Shown piece by piece: positions 26,191 to 36,367 of a DNA stretch of 37,242 nucleotides (position 1 is its first letter; every line of letters begins with the position of its first letter). The position numbers were made by a program, and so were the translations under genes. Source of the stretch: a virus; IMG/VR virus record IMGVR_UViG_3300046656_000402, positions 1 through 37,242 of that record; one strand, given 5' to 3'. Under the pieces are notes generated by a model. That model did not search any database. It was not told the DNA's origin and was given only the letters and a program-made list of their open reading frames with translations.

Positions 26191-27531
26191 TTATACCTCT
26201 CCATTTTCTTCTTGTTGTAATGATCTCTTGTTTGAATGTTTTGTTTGAGATACATTACTTTCTATTTTTGTATATAAATCTAACACTTCTTTTTGTAAAA
26301 TTGATATGGATTCATTTACTGATAATTTGTTTTTGGCGATACCCTTGCCTTTAATTTTTTCAAGATTTAATATAGCATTATTATTCAATAAACCATATAA
26401 TGCATTTAATTCTATATTAAATAAGGCTGAAATAACCACCATAATATCTACTCCTGAAATACTACCAAAGGTTCCTAAAAGTAAATCAAGCGTTCTAAAG
26501 GTCTCTTTTATATCTGATACATATTTTTCTCTTTTTGTATTAGTATCTCTATTATCTTTTTTTATTTTACTTTCTTGTGTTAGGCCAGAATTAATCATGG
26601 ACATGAGATTGGATACAAAAATTGCATCTTTAACATTTCTTGAATTTTTAACATCTCCACCAAAAGTATCATCAAATTCCAATGCCGTTATTATTGCTTG
26701 TTGGGTTTGTAATCTTTCATTTTGTAAAAACAACTTTCTATCCATTTCTCCGATTGTCTGATCTTGCGGCTCTACCCTTGCCAAACTTTGTTGTGCTATA
26801 TTGGCTACTATTGGTGCCAAACTAATATTAGTATTTTTTATTGCATTACTTGCCTTATTAATTGTTTTCGATAATAATTCATCTAATCCATCCGTGTTAT
26901 TCACCAGAGAAGTATAAATTAATTTTGAAAACTTATCCAGATCTTTAAGAGCTGTACCAAAATCTTGATTTACTTTTGATTGCAAAACGGCATTATGCGC
27001 ACCTTCAATTTTAAGTCTCATTAGTACTATTGCTTCTATTAATGGGCGTCTATATTTTACTGTTCCAGCTATTAACCCTTCGTCAGTCTTAAAGGCGTCC
27101 GCCATTCTTTTTTCTTGTGGGAAAATTGGAATTTCTCCATCTACAATCATTGGAAACAAAACGCCTCTAATTCTATGATCTTTATCTGACAAGTCTTTAA
27201 TTCCATCACTTAATTTATTTTGATTAAATTTTAAAAAATCAGAAATTTCCTCTGGTAAAATGCTTTTTTTAAATGAAAATCTTCTTATATTAAATGAAAC
27301 GGAATTTTCCTGATAGTCAATAATATTTGCACTAAAAATATTACCATTATTCGCATCTTGCTGTTTAGTATCTTCAATTATTGCTACTGGAAGACCTATG
27401 GCTCTATAAAATGCGTTAATTCTTGGCTCAATTGGGGTACTACTATCTTTTCCGTAAGATCTGATTTCATCAATCACCTGTATTGCTTGGACGGTAAATG
27501 TTTCAAAATCAAAATCAGAATTTTTAGCCAT
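26191..27531 (-). CDS. Unrecognised 446-aa protein of the baseplate cluster
   Basis: 446 residues, no family recognised. The N-terminus is mixed (FETFTVQAIQVIDEIRSYG, EPRINAFYRAIGLPVAI); residues 155-300 and 330-440 are mostly helical and polar (LMRLKIEGAHNAVLQSK, SISILQKEVLDLYTKIES). There is no signal peptide or membrane helix. It sits between the 636-aa membrane-like protein and the gp25-like gene, 2 nt after the former and touching the latter, so a structural or assembly role in the baseplate is likely. It could be a hub-side or wedge component that has diverged beyond recognition. Confidence 0.7.
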   Translation of the reverse strand: MAKNSDFDFETFTVQAIQVIDEIRSYGKDSSTPIEPRINAFYRAIGLPVAIIEDTKQQDANNGNIFSANIIDYQENSVSFNIRRFSFKKSILPEEISDFLKFNQNKLSDGIKDLSDKDHRIRGVLFPMIVDGEIPIFPQEKRMADAFKTDEGLIAGTVKYRRPLIEAIVLMRLKIEGAHNAVLQSKVNQDFGTALKDLDKFSKLIYTSLVNNTDGLDELLSKTINKASNAIKNTNISLAPIVANIAQQSLARVEPQDQTIGEMDRKLFLQNERLQTQQAIITALEFDDTFGGDVKNSRNVKDAIFVSNLMSMINSGLTQESKIKKDNRDTNTKREKYVSDIKETFRTLDLLLGTFGSISGVDIMVVISALFNIELNALYGLLNNNAILNLEKIKGKGIAKNKLSVNESISILQKEVLDLYTKIESNVSQTKHSNKRSLQQEENGEV

Positions 27532-27533
27532 TT

Positions 27534-29444
27534 TTATTTATCCGATTTTTGTTCGGTGTTATTTGTTGAAACCGAAGTATTTGAATTTGGTTTTGTAATG
27601 GTTCTTCTTGTTGGCAATATTGCATCTGATACGAATCTTACTTGTATTTCTTTTACAACTTCTTGTCCCGCATCATTTACTTCAAAAACATAACTTGACG
27701 CAACTTTTGCTTTTACCGTAGCAACCCCAGTGCTTATTGAGGTTATATCTGCAAGTATTTCACCAGTAGCATTGTTTCTTCTCTTATTAGATATAACCCC
27801 AAAATTTGTTTCAAAATTCACCTCTATATCAACTCCATTTGGAAGATTTTGTGCTAAATTAGATCCAGTAACATCTTTTGGAATAACAACCAATGTAGCC
27901 TTATCTTTATTACCAGCACGAACAATAGTCTTATCTACATCAAAAATAGAATTGATTCTATCATTGGTTTTTGACAACATATCATTTAATAATGAAACTA
28001 AATTATTTGCGAAATTAGTTAATAGTGCGAGTGCCTGATCTTGGGTATTTTGTATTCCATTTGTATCATTATTATCCACTTGTCCTTGGAGCCCATTTAA
28101 CAAGCTATTTAAATTGGCGTTTAAATTAGCAAAATCGCCCTCGAGGTTGCCTATTTCTGGAAATCTATCTACAACAGAATTATCCAAATCTGGAAATCTA
28201 TTTTCTATTTCTTCTTTGGCTGCAACCACATCCGGATGACACGCAAGTCCAATAAATCCTGACATAATCATTAGATCATAATTTGGAACAATTTTCCAAT
28301 CAACTGTTCCAATCATTCTCCTTGCCGATGGATTTACAACTATAATATCACCAGAATCTTTTATTTTTACCACAGGAACATTTATTTTTCTTCCAGCCCC
28401 ACGACGACTTGTTATTTCAACTCTCAGCATTGTCAAGTCACCTGTAAAATGCGCTGGACGTCCAAAATCAATTTCCTCATCCAATTGACAATTAAGTTGG
28501 CTTGGTAAATTTTGAGAAAATTGTTTATATTCAACAACCTGTGAATTATTAGTCACAATTTTCATAGCAAAGAATGGAGGAGACTCACAATAATTAACTG
28601 GTATCATAACTCCTCGTCCAAAAGGCGGATGACTAATTATATCTGGACAAACATCCTCATCACAACAAGAGGCATCTTCATCATCCTCATTAAAATCACT
28701 TGAAACGCCGGTGAGATCCATTCTGGACTTTTTCCCCTTTTTAGATTTCTTTTTGCTACATGGGAAACCAGAAACCAAACGAAGAATTAAAAATATTATA
28801 CTTAATAATGGGGTTAGGATATTTAGAACTCCAATTTGATTTAAAAGCTCTACTATTAATGCATTTAATTTTTCTCTTCCTGCTTTTCTTTTTTGCTCAT
28901 TTGAATCTTTATCAACTGCCGCCACCAAAATTTTAACATTGAATATAATTAATTGTATTGTTGGCACCAAAACTGTCATTATAAAATAAACAATTGCTAA
29001 AAGAGTTTTTATAATACTTATAATTAATATTATTCCAGCGAATGGAGGAAATATGCTAATAAACGGCGGAATCCATTTTTTAAATAATCTTATAACTGCC
29101 TTAATTACAGCAAAAGGATTCATCATGGCACAAATTACTTCTATAATTCCACGAATAACACCAAGAATCGGTAAAACCAGCCCATAAGCCGAAATAAATG
29201 GAGCAACAACTGCGAGCATAGAGTTAATGGCTGATCCAATTGATTCCGTTATTGATGGTTCAGAGTATCCTTTTAAAGATGTGCCACCTGGAACTCGGAA
29301 TTGAATCAAGTCTTCGTTATTTCTATCATTTCCCACTATTGGCTGTTGTGAAGCATCATAAGGTGGGGTAAAATTTGGGCCTGCTAAATCCAAGATTGTT
29401 TGTAAAATTGCCAATGAGGTATTATCTATAAAGGGCTGTGCCAT
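27534..29444 (-). CDS. Tail-cluster protein with hydrophobic membrane-like region and Ig-like end
   Basis: 636 residues. Residues 75-108, 128-175 and 205-226 are strongly hydrophobic (SIFPPFAGIILIISIIKTLL, LSIIFLILRLVSGF) and would be called membrane helices. A very basic stretch (KKKSKKGKKSR, 231-241) and an acidic, Cys-rich segment (DDEDASCCDEDVCPD, 254-268) follow. Residues 280-410 are beta-rich. Residues about 425-500 are a polar helical region, and about 525-600 resemble an invasin-type Ig-like domain (TNFGVISNKRRN, GVATVKAKVAS). It lies directly after the spike gene. A virion protein with membrane helices could open a channel in the cell membrane during DNA entry, but that is inference. 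The start follows GGAGTAAGAAGTA. Confidence 0.7.
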   Translation of the reverse strand: MAQPFIDNTSLAILQTILDLAGPNFTPPYDASQQPIVGNDRNNEDLIQFRVPGGTSLKGYSEPSITESIGSAINSMLAVVAPFISAYGLVLPILGVIRGIIEVICAMMNPFAVIKAVIRLFKKWIPPFISIFPPFAGIILIISIIKTLLAIVYFIMTVLVPTIQLIIFNVKILVAAVDKDSNEQKRKAGREKLNALIVELLNQIGVLNILTPLLSIIFLILRLVSGFPCSKKKSKKGKKSRMDLTGVSSDFNEDDEDASCCDEDVCPDIISHPPFGRGVMIPVNYCESPPFFAMKIVTNNSQVVEYKQFSQNLPSQLNCQLDEEIDFGRPAHFTGDLTMLRVEITSRRGAGRKINVPVVKIKDSGDIIVVNPSARRMIGTVDWKIVPNYDLMIMSGFIGLACHPDVVAAKEEIENRFPDLDNSVVDRFPEIGNLEGDFANLNANLNSLLNGLQGQVDNNDTNGIQNTQDQALALLTNFANNLVSLLNDMLSKTNDRINSIFDVDKTIVRAGNKDKATLVVIPKDVTGSNLAQNLPNGVDIEVNFETNFGVISNKRRNNATGEILADITSISTGVATVKAKVASSYVFEVNDAGQEVVKEIQVRFVSDAILPTRRTITKPNSNTSVSTNNTEQKSDK

Positions 29445-29484
29445 TACTTCTTACTCCAATTAAAATTCTTTCTATAAATTATCA

Positions 29485-31587
29485 TTAATTCGATCTTCCC
29501 TTTCTTCGTTCTAATTTTTCACTTGCTATAATTGCCCTTGTATCTGGATCATGTGAGCCATAATGTTTGATTAATTCGCCATTAAGCAACAAACTGCCAT
29601 CTGCTGAAATAACAAAATCTCCAGAACTTGTCATAACCATATTGCCTTGAATATTGAGCGTAAGCCCATTTTCATCAATAATTATTTTTTGAGATGTTCC
29701 GCCTGGCCTATTTAAGTGTATTTCAATTCTACCTGGCCTATCTTCTGTATCTATCTGATCTTTAAATCGCGTATCGCCACTTATGCCCTTACCACCAATT
29801 TGCACTATTACATCCCCATCTGTTTGATGTATTATACTTCTTCCATTTTTGTCTCGCCCAAAATGCGAAATTACGCCGCCGGCAGTATCTATGACCATTG
29901 ACTTTCTATCTATCGTATCTGCCCCTACTGACATCTCCATACTACCATCAAGGTTCATAGAAATGCTTCTTCCGCCAGCATTTGGTTGCTGATCTGCCGA
30001 AATATTATCTTCTTCATTAAATATCTTATTATTAATAGAAGCATTTATTGGCGGAACGGATATTTTGCTATTGTCTGGATCTGGACTTTTAAGTTTGCCA
30101 TTGGTAAATATAGAATTTGCTATATTAAATAAATCGTGATACGCGGTTCCAGCAGTGACTACCTGACTTTGTATAACTGCCCCATCTCTTTTTTCTTTAT
30201 CTTCTATAGTTTTTGGGATATAAGCTGTATCGCTTATAGTTTGTCCTGAAAATTTGTCTGTTTCTATGCCATTTTCAATTTTTTTGGATCCAAATTGCGA
30301 CAACCAAATGTCTCTACGATCCTTATCTTTAAACGATCCATTGGTTGGATCGTTTATATCTTGTGAATTAATATATCTGCCCAAAACAGGAATATTTCCA
30401 ATTTCCGAACTTGCTGGAATATTGATTTTAGTTAGTCCCTCTCCATCCACATCTACTGCCCACTTACTGCGAGCTATTTCATTATTATTTGTTGAAATAT
30501 TGGTTATAGAAGTTAAATCTTCAGGTTTTCTCGAATTTATTTCAAAGTGATATTTTACGGAGCGGCGTAAATACTTATATATCTTTTTTAATCCCGCCTG
30601 AAGTTCTGTGGTTGTATTAATGGTCTCCACATCTGGGACTGGAATTATATTGCGATTTATATCCAATACATTTCCATAAATATCTACTAATGTGCCCTGA
30701 ACTTTTTCAATTAAATGATTATAGTTTTCATGTTGTAAGTTTAATGTATCCGTTCTTCTACGATCTCTTGCTGATGAATCCGATTGAATATCTAATATGT
30801 TTCCATTGACATTCCCTGAGCTATTCGAGGCCATAGCATTGGCCTCATTATCCATATTCTTAACATTAAAACTATCAGCATACTCATAGACTAATTCTTT
30901 TTTTTCCACTAATGCTGGATTGCGTATAACAGATTTTAACAAGGTGGTGGTTCTATAGTGAGTTTCATGTGATGGAGATCTGCCCACTGTGGATAAGAAA
31001 GAATCATATGAGGAACTTGTCAAAAAATCTGATGTCTGAGAGTCTTCTATTTTTTCTTCTAAATTCAAATCTCTTTTAATCACCCCTTCAACTATTCTTC
31101 CAGCTTCAGTAAATTGATAAAAATTATTTACTCTTAAAAACATTCCTTGTGAAAATTTTGATAATTCTAAATCAGATGTATCTCTACCTATGCCAGCGTC
31201 TAACATTAAACTTCCATTATTTAACAGCTCTATTTTTTGCCCTTCTGATCCCCTGATTGTTATTTCACCAGAATCTAATGATGGATAGTCTATTTCATTA
31301 AAATTAATGTCCCCTCTACCCTCAACATCATTATAAAATGCTATATCTGGAATAAATCCCACAACATACCATTTTTCATGAGAGCTGTTTGCCAATAGAA
31401 CAAATGTATCTGGCTCTATACCGACAAACATTCCGCTTCCCCTACTAACATACGGGTGGGGAATTGGACAACGAACTGTTTTTTCTCCAAATCTGTCATA
31501 GAAATCGCAATCAATAAATGTTCGTCCTACTTTACGAACAATTGCTATTCTAACTGTATATCCTATTGGTAATCTATCGCCAGCCAT
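29485..31587 (-). CDS. gp5/gpV-like baseplate spike with OB-fold and beta-needle
   Basis: 700 residues. Residues 9-80 form a small OB-fold barrel (YTVRIAIVRKVGRTFIDCDF, MFVGIEPDTFVLLA, WYVVGFIP), as at the base of T4 gp5 and P2 gpV. From about 530 to 675 short strands of alternating pattern recur (SISMNLDGSMEMSVGAD, GVISHFGRD, GDVIVQIGG, GLTLNIQGNMVM, GDFVISADGSLLLNG), the signature of a trimeric beta-helical needle. No lysozyme domain can be seen; the middle (130-530) is polar and unrecognised. It should form the membrane-piercing tip attached to the hub, encoded directly upstream. GGTGAAAA precedes the ATG. Confidence 0.85.
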   Translation of the reverse strand: MAGDRLPIGYTVRIAIVRKVGRTFIDCDFYDRFGEKTVRCPIPHPYVSRGSGMFVGIEPDTFVLLANSSHEKWYVVGFIPDIAFYNDVEGRGDINFNEIDYPSLDSGEITIRGSEGQKIELLNNGSLMLDAGIGRDTSDLELSKFSQGMFLRVNNFYQFTEAGRIVEGVIKRDLNLEEKIEDSQTSDFLTSSSYDSFLSTVGRSPSHETHYRTTTLLKSVIRNPALVEKKELVYEYADSFNVKNMDNEANAMASNSSGNVNGNILDIQSDSSARDRRRTDTLNLQHENYNHLIEKVQGTLVDIYGNVLDINRNIIPVPDVETINTTTELQAGLKKIYKYLRRSVKYHFEINSRKPEDLTSITNISTNNNEIARSKWAVDVDGEGLTKINIPASSEIGNIPVLGRYINSQDINDPTNGSFKDKDRRDIWLSQFGSKKIENGIETDKFSGQTISDTAYIPKTIEDKEKRDGAVIQSQVVTAGTAYHDLFNIANSIFTNGKLKSPDPDNSKISVPPINASINNKIFNEEDNISADQQPNAGGRSISMNLDGSMEMSVGADTIDRKSMVIDTAGGVISHFGRDKNGRSIIHQTDGDVIVQIGGKGISGDTRFKDQIDTEDRPGRIEIHLNRPGGTSQKIIIDENGLTLNIQGNMVMTSSGDFVISADGSLLLNGELIKHYGSHDPDTRAIIASEKLERRKGRSN

Positions 31588-31598
31588 TTTTCACCAAA

Positions 31599-34500
31599 TT
31601 AATCATTATTTATTAAGACCACTTCCACTATATTAGAAAAGTCTCTTCCTGTTAAAACATTAAAAACTTCTTCTCTTGGAACACGACCTTTTGTTGCATT
31701 ACCTTCTTGAATATTAATTATATTAATTGGATCAAGTTTTTCATCAACGGATCTAATTGATTTTGGATTAAATCCAGGAAAGTCCTTACTTTTTAATGGA
31801 GAAGTGGCTGTCTCTGCTGGATCCATGAGCCACTTTCTAACCGCAGCTATTTGTGCTAAAATTACATCTTTACTGCTTTGTGCTACAGCGGCGTCCTTGT
31901 TGCTTTCATCTTCAATAATAAATCCGCGTATATCTAATTTTGGAAATTCTTGTCCAGTAACTATATGACTCGAAGCTATTAATGATATTCTTTTTAATTC
32001 CATTAAATTATATTTCCCAATGTCCCCACTCAACATTTCTTTAAATGCATTGTCAGAATTAGCAGAATTGAACAAAACTACCCCAAGACTTGTTCCTTTG
32101 TTGCTTGTAGCTGTTTGCCTCTTTGTGGTTCTTAAATTAAAATTGCGTTGCGTTTTTATAAGATTTTTTCCTATAACATCTAGTGGGGTTGCAATATATT
32201 CTCCCAATGGATGTCCATAACACAAGTCAAGCGTAGTTGCAAATGAATTGCTATTATAATCAAAACTATGTGATACTCTATTTACATAATATAACATATC
32301 TCTGGAATTAACATATACTACATCCCCAAGTTGATAGTATTCATTTCCAACAACAGTAATTTGCCCAGTTACGGTATTTTTTCTTGCCCTATTTAGTAAC
32401 ATAAGGGCATATGGGGCGCATTGAAGTTCAGAATCTTTAAAAAATGGCTTTGTTACGGGCCCATCGGATCGCCAACCGTATTGTCTCCAAAGATCGAAGT
32501 CTGTAGCGCCAGCCCATATATTTGGTATTCCACCCTGTATTCCCGGCCCTTCGCCTAAATAATCCTGTTGCCCATTAACATCCACTCTGCACACAACTCC
32601 ATTGTCACTTTCTGTAAAAGTTGAATTAATTAATTGCTCGTCATAAATAACAAATCTTTTAGATGACCCGGGCCCGAGAAAATCATTAAAATCATCCTCC
32701 ACTAAATCAATAAAGGGGGTGAGTATCTGTGTCATTTGTTGTCTAGTTAATCTTGAGCCTTTTGGTGGAAGTCCCCCAACAGAAGTTTCAAATTTATCCA
32801 CCTGTGATGTTATTTTTGATATTGTAGAAACTAACTCTTGTTTTCTTCCCTCTAACCTTGCCAATTGATTAACTATTTCTAATCTTTTTACATTTATATT
32901 TGGACTGCTTGGATTATTAAGATCTGCTATTTCCTTTTGAGCATTTTCAACATCTTGTTCGCTGCTTGTAGAAATTGGCGCTCCTCCAATTTTTGCAGCT
33001 AATGTATTTCTTAAATTAACCAATAGCTCTGCTCTATTTCTAATTTGACTTTCCGTTGGAACCTGTGTGCTTATACCAATTAATGGTGAAATAACAACCG
33101 AAGTTGTGGTTTCATCTCCCTTAGTGCTATTTGCTTGATCGCTGCTTACTATTGACATTTTATTCAATAAAACATTTCTAATTTGTATTTCTATTTCAAC
33201 TGTGTCCGCCTCATCTTTATAGGACGACATTCTATCTTTGAACATTTGTTGTAAAAATACCGGATATAATTTTTTATTTTGCGTCTTGTCTAATAAAAAT
33301 AATCTCAAAATTAATGATAATGGAACTTTATTATATTTTGGTGCTCTAAACTGAACATTGCCCTGTGTGTCAGAAAAAAATTCAAAATCTAATGTTTTCG
33401 CTACATTGGTACATATATCATAAGGAGTTTGAAATTGAGTATTTTCCCATAAAGAAGGTTCTTGTGAAGCCAATGATTCAATTATAAATGCCTGAATATC
33501 TAAATCCTTATCATAGTCATCCGATACTATAAATAAATTAGTGTCATTGTTGAATTTACATTTTAATTGAGTTCTTAATTGTAAAAGTTCATTTTTTAAT
33601 CTATTTCTTTTATCATTTTCTCTAATTTCTTCTTGTGTTGAGCTTGTTGTGCTTCTTTCAAAATTTAAAGCAATGTCATTTCCGTATATTCTTAATCCTG
33701 ATTGCTGACCATCTTTAATTTTCCCCATAAAACTTTGTGATATCTGATCTATTTGTAAGTTTAAATCTGATATATCTTTGGACAAACTTATTATGGCAAT
33801 ATTTCTTCTTGAGGCATCGCTTCCACTCTGTTTAATTTGTTCCGGTGGAGAGTTCATAGAATTAAGCTGATCTTGTAATTTTGCTTGTTGAGAACGAAGA
33901 TCTGCTAATTTATCTGCTTGATTTTTAAGATCAGTTTGTAAATTAATTCTTTTAGCAAGTTGATCTTGACTAATATTTATAGTTTTAAATGGTTGAAAGT
34001 TTCCTAGAGCCCTGTTTGTTCTTCTCGCTACATCAAAAAAATAATGAAAGTAACTCTGCGGATTATTTGATTGACTTCCATAGATATAAGATCCCACATG
34101 TGTAGAGTTTATAATAAATGACTCATAATTATGTGGATAACCTGTCACCAATAAACTAACTATGTCCGCGGCATCTAAATTTGCAAATGGGTCGGGAACT
34201 ATCGTGATACCCGCTTCTTGCTTTAATGTTGAAGATCTGAGTCCTGTTCCATCCAATGCTGTGCGTAAATTTATATTTCTTGTTACGGAGATAACGCCCT
34301 CTTTCCATCTATAAATAAGTCCTGGTGCATGAGTTCCCACTGGCAATACAGAATCTCCAAATGGAAAGTAATCTCTCTCAAGATCATCAACACTCTCTAC
34401 TTTTTTCCCAGCATTATCGCCAGTAACAAATGTAAGGAATCCCGCCTCTATTAATCGCTTATTCTCATCTAATAGTTCTGGTTTCGTTCTTGTTAGTCCC

Positions 34501-36347
34501 GTTCCAGGATCTATTGCAGAATTAAAATCATATGCAGTTAGTGGATCTTCCAGTATTCCATTGGGCTGATCTAAAGCAGGAGATTTATTTACTCTTGACA
34601 TCGTTAGCCATTTTAAATTACTATTTCCTGATACATTTAATACATAGCCGTGATCCGCTTGATAGGATTCTGTAACGGTGGAAATTAAACCTCCAAAAAC
34701 ATGCGTGCCAGCATTACGCATAAAACTTCCAGTTCGCATTAATTTATAAAGAGAAACTGGAACATTTAAATCACTTAATCCAAATTGTTTCATTTCCTCT
34801 TCTAACATAACATCATTTACATCATCATCTTCAGAAAAAGATCTAATAAAGTCTGTACCGTTAAGAAGCGTTCCCAATGGCCCAGTTAATTCCCCATCTT
34901 TAAATGTATTGCTTCTCATATAAACATGAATGCCGTCCATTGGTTGAACGATAGACTTGCCCAAGTAGTGACTTCTCAATTGTCTTCTTGCATATTTAAC
35001 TTCTGACTTATCATTGTTTTCTAAATTAGCTGTATTAAGCCTTTCTATTTCAGCCACATATCTATCTAACAAATCGAATATTTCTGTTACTAGCTGATCT
35101 TCTTCTAAAGTCAATTGATATTCTACTGGCAAATGTAATAAAATTATTCTAAAATTATCTTTTGTAAATGGTTCTGGAAGAGTCGCGACACTTCCAATAA
35201 CTTTATTTTTTGCAAATGATGATGCATTAATTTCAAATACCAACTCTACTGCATCAGAAGAACTTAATATTGTTCCAGATCCACTTAAACCAAAAGTATT
35301 ATTTATACGATTTCTTCTTATTCTATTTAAAGCATTATCCTTATCTTTCGCTGCCTCAAGTAATTGTTGGGGGCCTACATTAAATCCACTTGATGCTAAT
35401 ATGTCACTATTATTTACTCCACTTTCTGATGATATTGAAATATCCTGAGCCTCTTGAAATGCTGCACCTAAAGCAATTTCTATATTATCACTTGTTATTT
35501 TAGTTAAATTATATGGATCTTCTATTGAAAATTGAACCGATCCTGTATTTCCCACTTCTAAACTTAATTCTGTATTTAAATTGGTTACGAGAGTTAATTC
35601 TATAACGCCCGAGCCACGGCCAATGTTTATTACATCCGCAGCATTATCGGAATCTACAACCCAAGTAGTTCCAGTAGATTGTTTTAATTTATTCTGGTCT
35701 CTTGATAATTTGCTAAGTCCTTCAATTAAAGCGGCAGCATCTGCTTTTATATTTTCAACTTGAGCTATTAATTGATTATTTAATTCTATATTAGTTGGAT
35801 CTGTTTGTAATCCAGTTAAGGCATCTTGCTCTAATGAATCAGAAAGCCCTCCAAGAGCATCTATAATAACTGATATTCTTTCAGCATCCAGTTGCGCATC
35901 TTCGCTAACCAGCCTACTTAATTTTGTCAATCCTTCATAAGCGGCAATTTGGGAACATTTATTTTCAAACAATATTTTTGATGCTCTTAAAAATAATTTT
36001 TCGCCCGGATCCATGAAGCGGGTATCATTTTCATTGCGTAAAGACCAAAAAGCACGCTTCTTAATATAAACGGTCATTTGTGGCTCTTGAGTAGTTATGC
36101 GCCTTGTCTTTATATCATCTATGCCCTCAATTTGAGAACCGGCAAATGAAGTGCCAGGTACATTGGTAAATCCGTCATCAACAAATATCTTTTCTTTGGG
36201 TGGAGTTGGTGGTAGTCCAGATGTCTCGCCACCAAAACTGTTCTCTAATCCAGTTTTAACGCGTTGAAACTCTGTGGTAATTTTATCTACAAATGAACCA
36301 AATGTATCTTGTCTAACACCAGCATCCCCACCAAATACAATTGCCAT
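31599..36347 (-). CDS. Very large baseplate hub-like structural protein
   Basis: 1582 residues. Beta-rich parts include IELTLVTNLNTELSLEVGNT, GSVQFSIEDPYNLTK, GLISTVTESYQADHGYVLNV and GNEYYQLGDVVYVNSRDMLY, the latter close to phage hub proteins (gp27/gpD-like) in which a LysM-like or barrel strand leads to a final DLCYGHPLGEYI region. Three coiled-coil stretches are visible, near 789-835 (LKNQADKLADLRSQQAKLQ), 905-935 (RNRLKNELLQLRTQLK) and 1146-1190 (LARLEGRKQELVSTISKI). It is encoded just before the spike gene, the usual place of a hub. Hub proteins of T4 or P2 have about 390 residues, so if the call is right it is greatly enlarged. It could also combine hub and other roles. AGGGG lies before the ATG. 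Confidence 0.65.
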   Translation of the reverse strand: MAIVFGGDAGVRQDTFGSFVDKITTEFQRVKTGLENSFGGETSGLPPTPPKEKIFVDDGFTNVPGTSFAGSQIEGIDDIKTRRITTQEPQMTVYIKKRAFWSLRNENDTRFMDPGEKLFLRASKILFENKCSQIAAYEGLTKLSRLVSEDAQLDAERISVIIDALGGLSDSLEQDALTGLQTDPTNIELNNQLIAQVENIKADAAALIEGLSKLSRDQNKLKQSTGTTWVVDSDNAADVINIGRGSGVIELTLVTNLNTELSLEVGNTGSVQFSIEDPYNLTKITSDNIEIALGAAFQEAQDISISSESGVNNSDILASSGFNVGPQQLLEAAKDKDNALNRIRRNRINNTFGLSGSGTILSSSDAVELVFEINASSFAKNKVIGSVATLPEPFTKDNFRIILLHLPVEYQLTLEEDQLVTEIFDLLDRYVAEIERLNTANLENNDKSEVKYARRQLRSHYLGKSIVQPMDGIHVYMRSNTFKDGELTGPLGTLLNGTDFIRSFSEDDDVNDVMLEEEMKQFGLSDLNVPVSLYKLMRTGSFMRNAGTHVFGGLISTVTESYQADHGYVLNVSGNSNLKWLTMSRVNKSPALDQPNGILEDPLTAYDFNSAIDPGTGLTRTKPELLDENKRLIEAGFLTFVTGDNAGKKVESVDDLERDYFPFGDSVLPVGTHAPGLIYRWKEGVISVTRNINLRTALDGTGLRSSTLKQEAGITIVPDPFANLDAADIVSLLVTGYPHNYESFIINSTHVGSYIYGSQSNNPQSYFHYFFDVARRTNRALGNFQPFKTINISQDQLAKRINLQTDLKNQADKLADLRSQQAKLQDQLNSMNSPPEQIKQSGSDASRRNIAIISLSKDISDLNLQIDQISQSFMGKIKDGQQSGLRIYGNDIALNFERSTTSSTQEEIRENDKRNRLKNELLQLRTQLKCKFNNDTNLFIVSDDYDKDLDIQAFIIESLASQEPSLWENTQFQTPYDICTNVAKTLDFEFFSDTQGNVQFRAPKYNKVPLSLILRLFLLDKTQNKKLYPVFLQQMFKDRMSSYKDEADTVEIEIQIRNVLLNKMSIVSSDQANSTKGDETTTSVVISPLIGISTQVPTESQIRNRAELLVNLRNTLAAKIGGAPISTSSEQDVENAQKEIADLNNPSSPNINVKRLEIVNQLARLEGRKQELVSTISKITSQVDKFETSVGGLPPKGSRLTRQQMTQILTPFIDLVEDDFNDFLGPGSSKRFVIYDEQLINSTFTESDNGVVCRVDVNGQQDYLGEGPGIQGGIPNIWAGATDFDLWRQYGWRSDGPVTKPFFKDSELQCAPYALMLLNRARKNTVTGQITVVGNEYYQLGDVVYVNSRDMLYYVNRVSHSFDYNSNSFATTLDLCYGHPLGEYIATPLDVIGKNLIKTQRNFNLRTTKRQTATSNKGTSLGVVLFNSANSDNAFKEMLSGDIGKYNLMELKRISLIASSHIVTGQEFPKLDIRGFIIEDESNKDAAVAQSSKDVILAQIAAVRKWLMDPAETATSPLKSKDFPGFNPKSIRSVDEKLDPINIINIQEGNATKGRVPREEVFNVLTGRDFSNIVEVVLINND

Positions 36348-36367
36348 ATTAACTTACCCCTATATTA

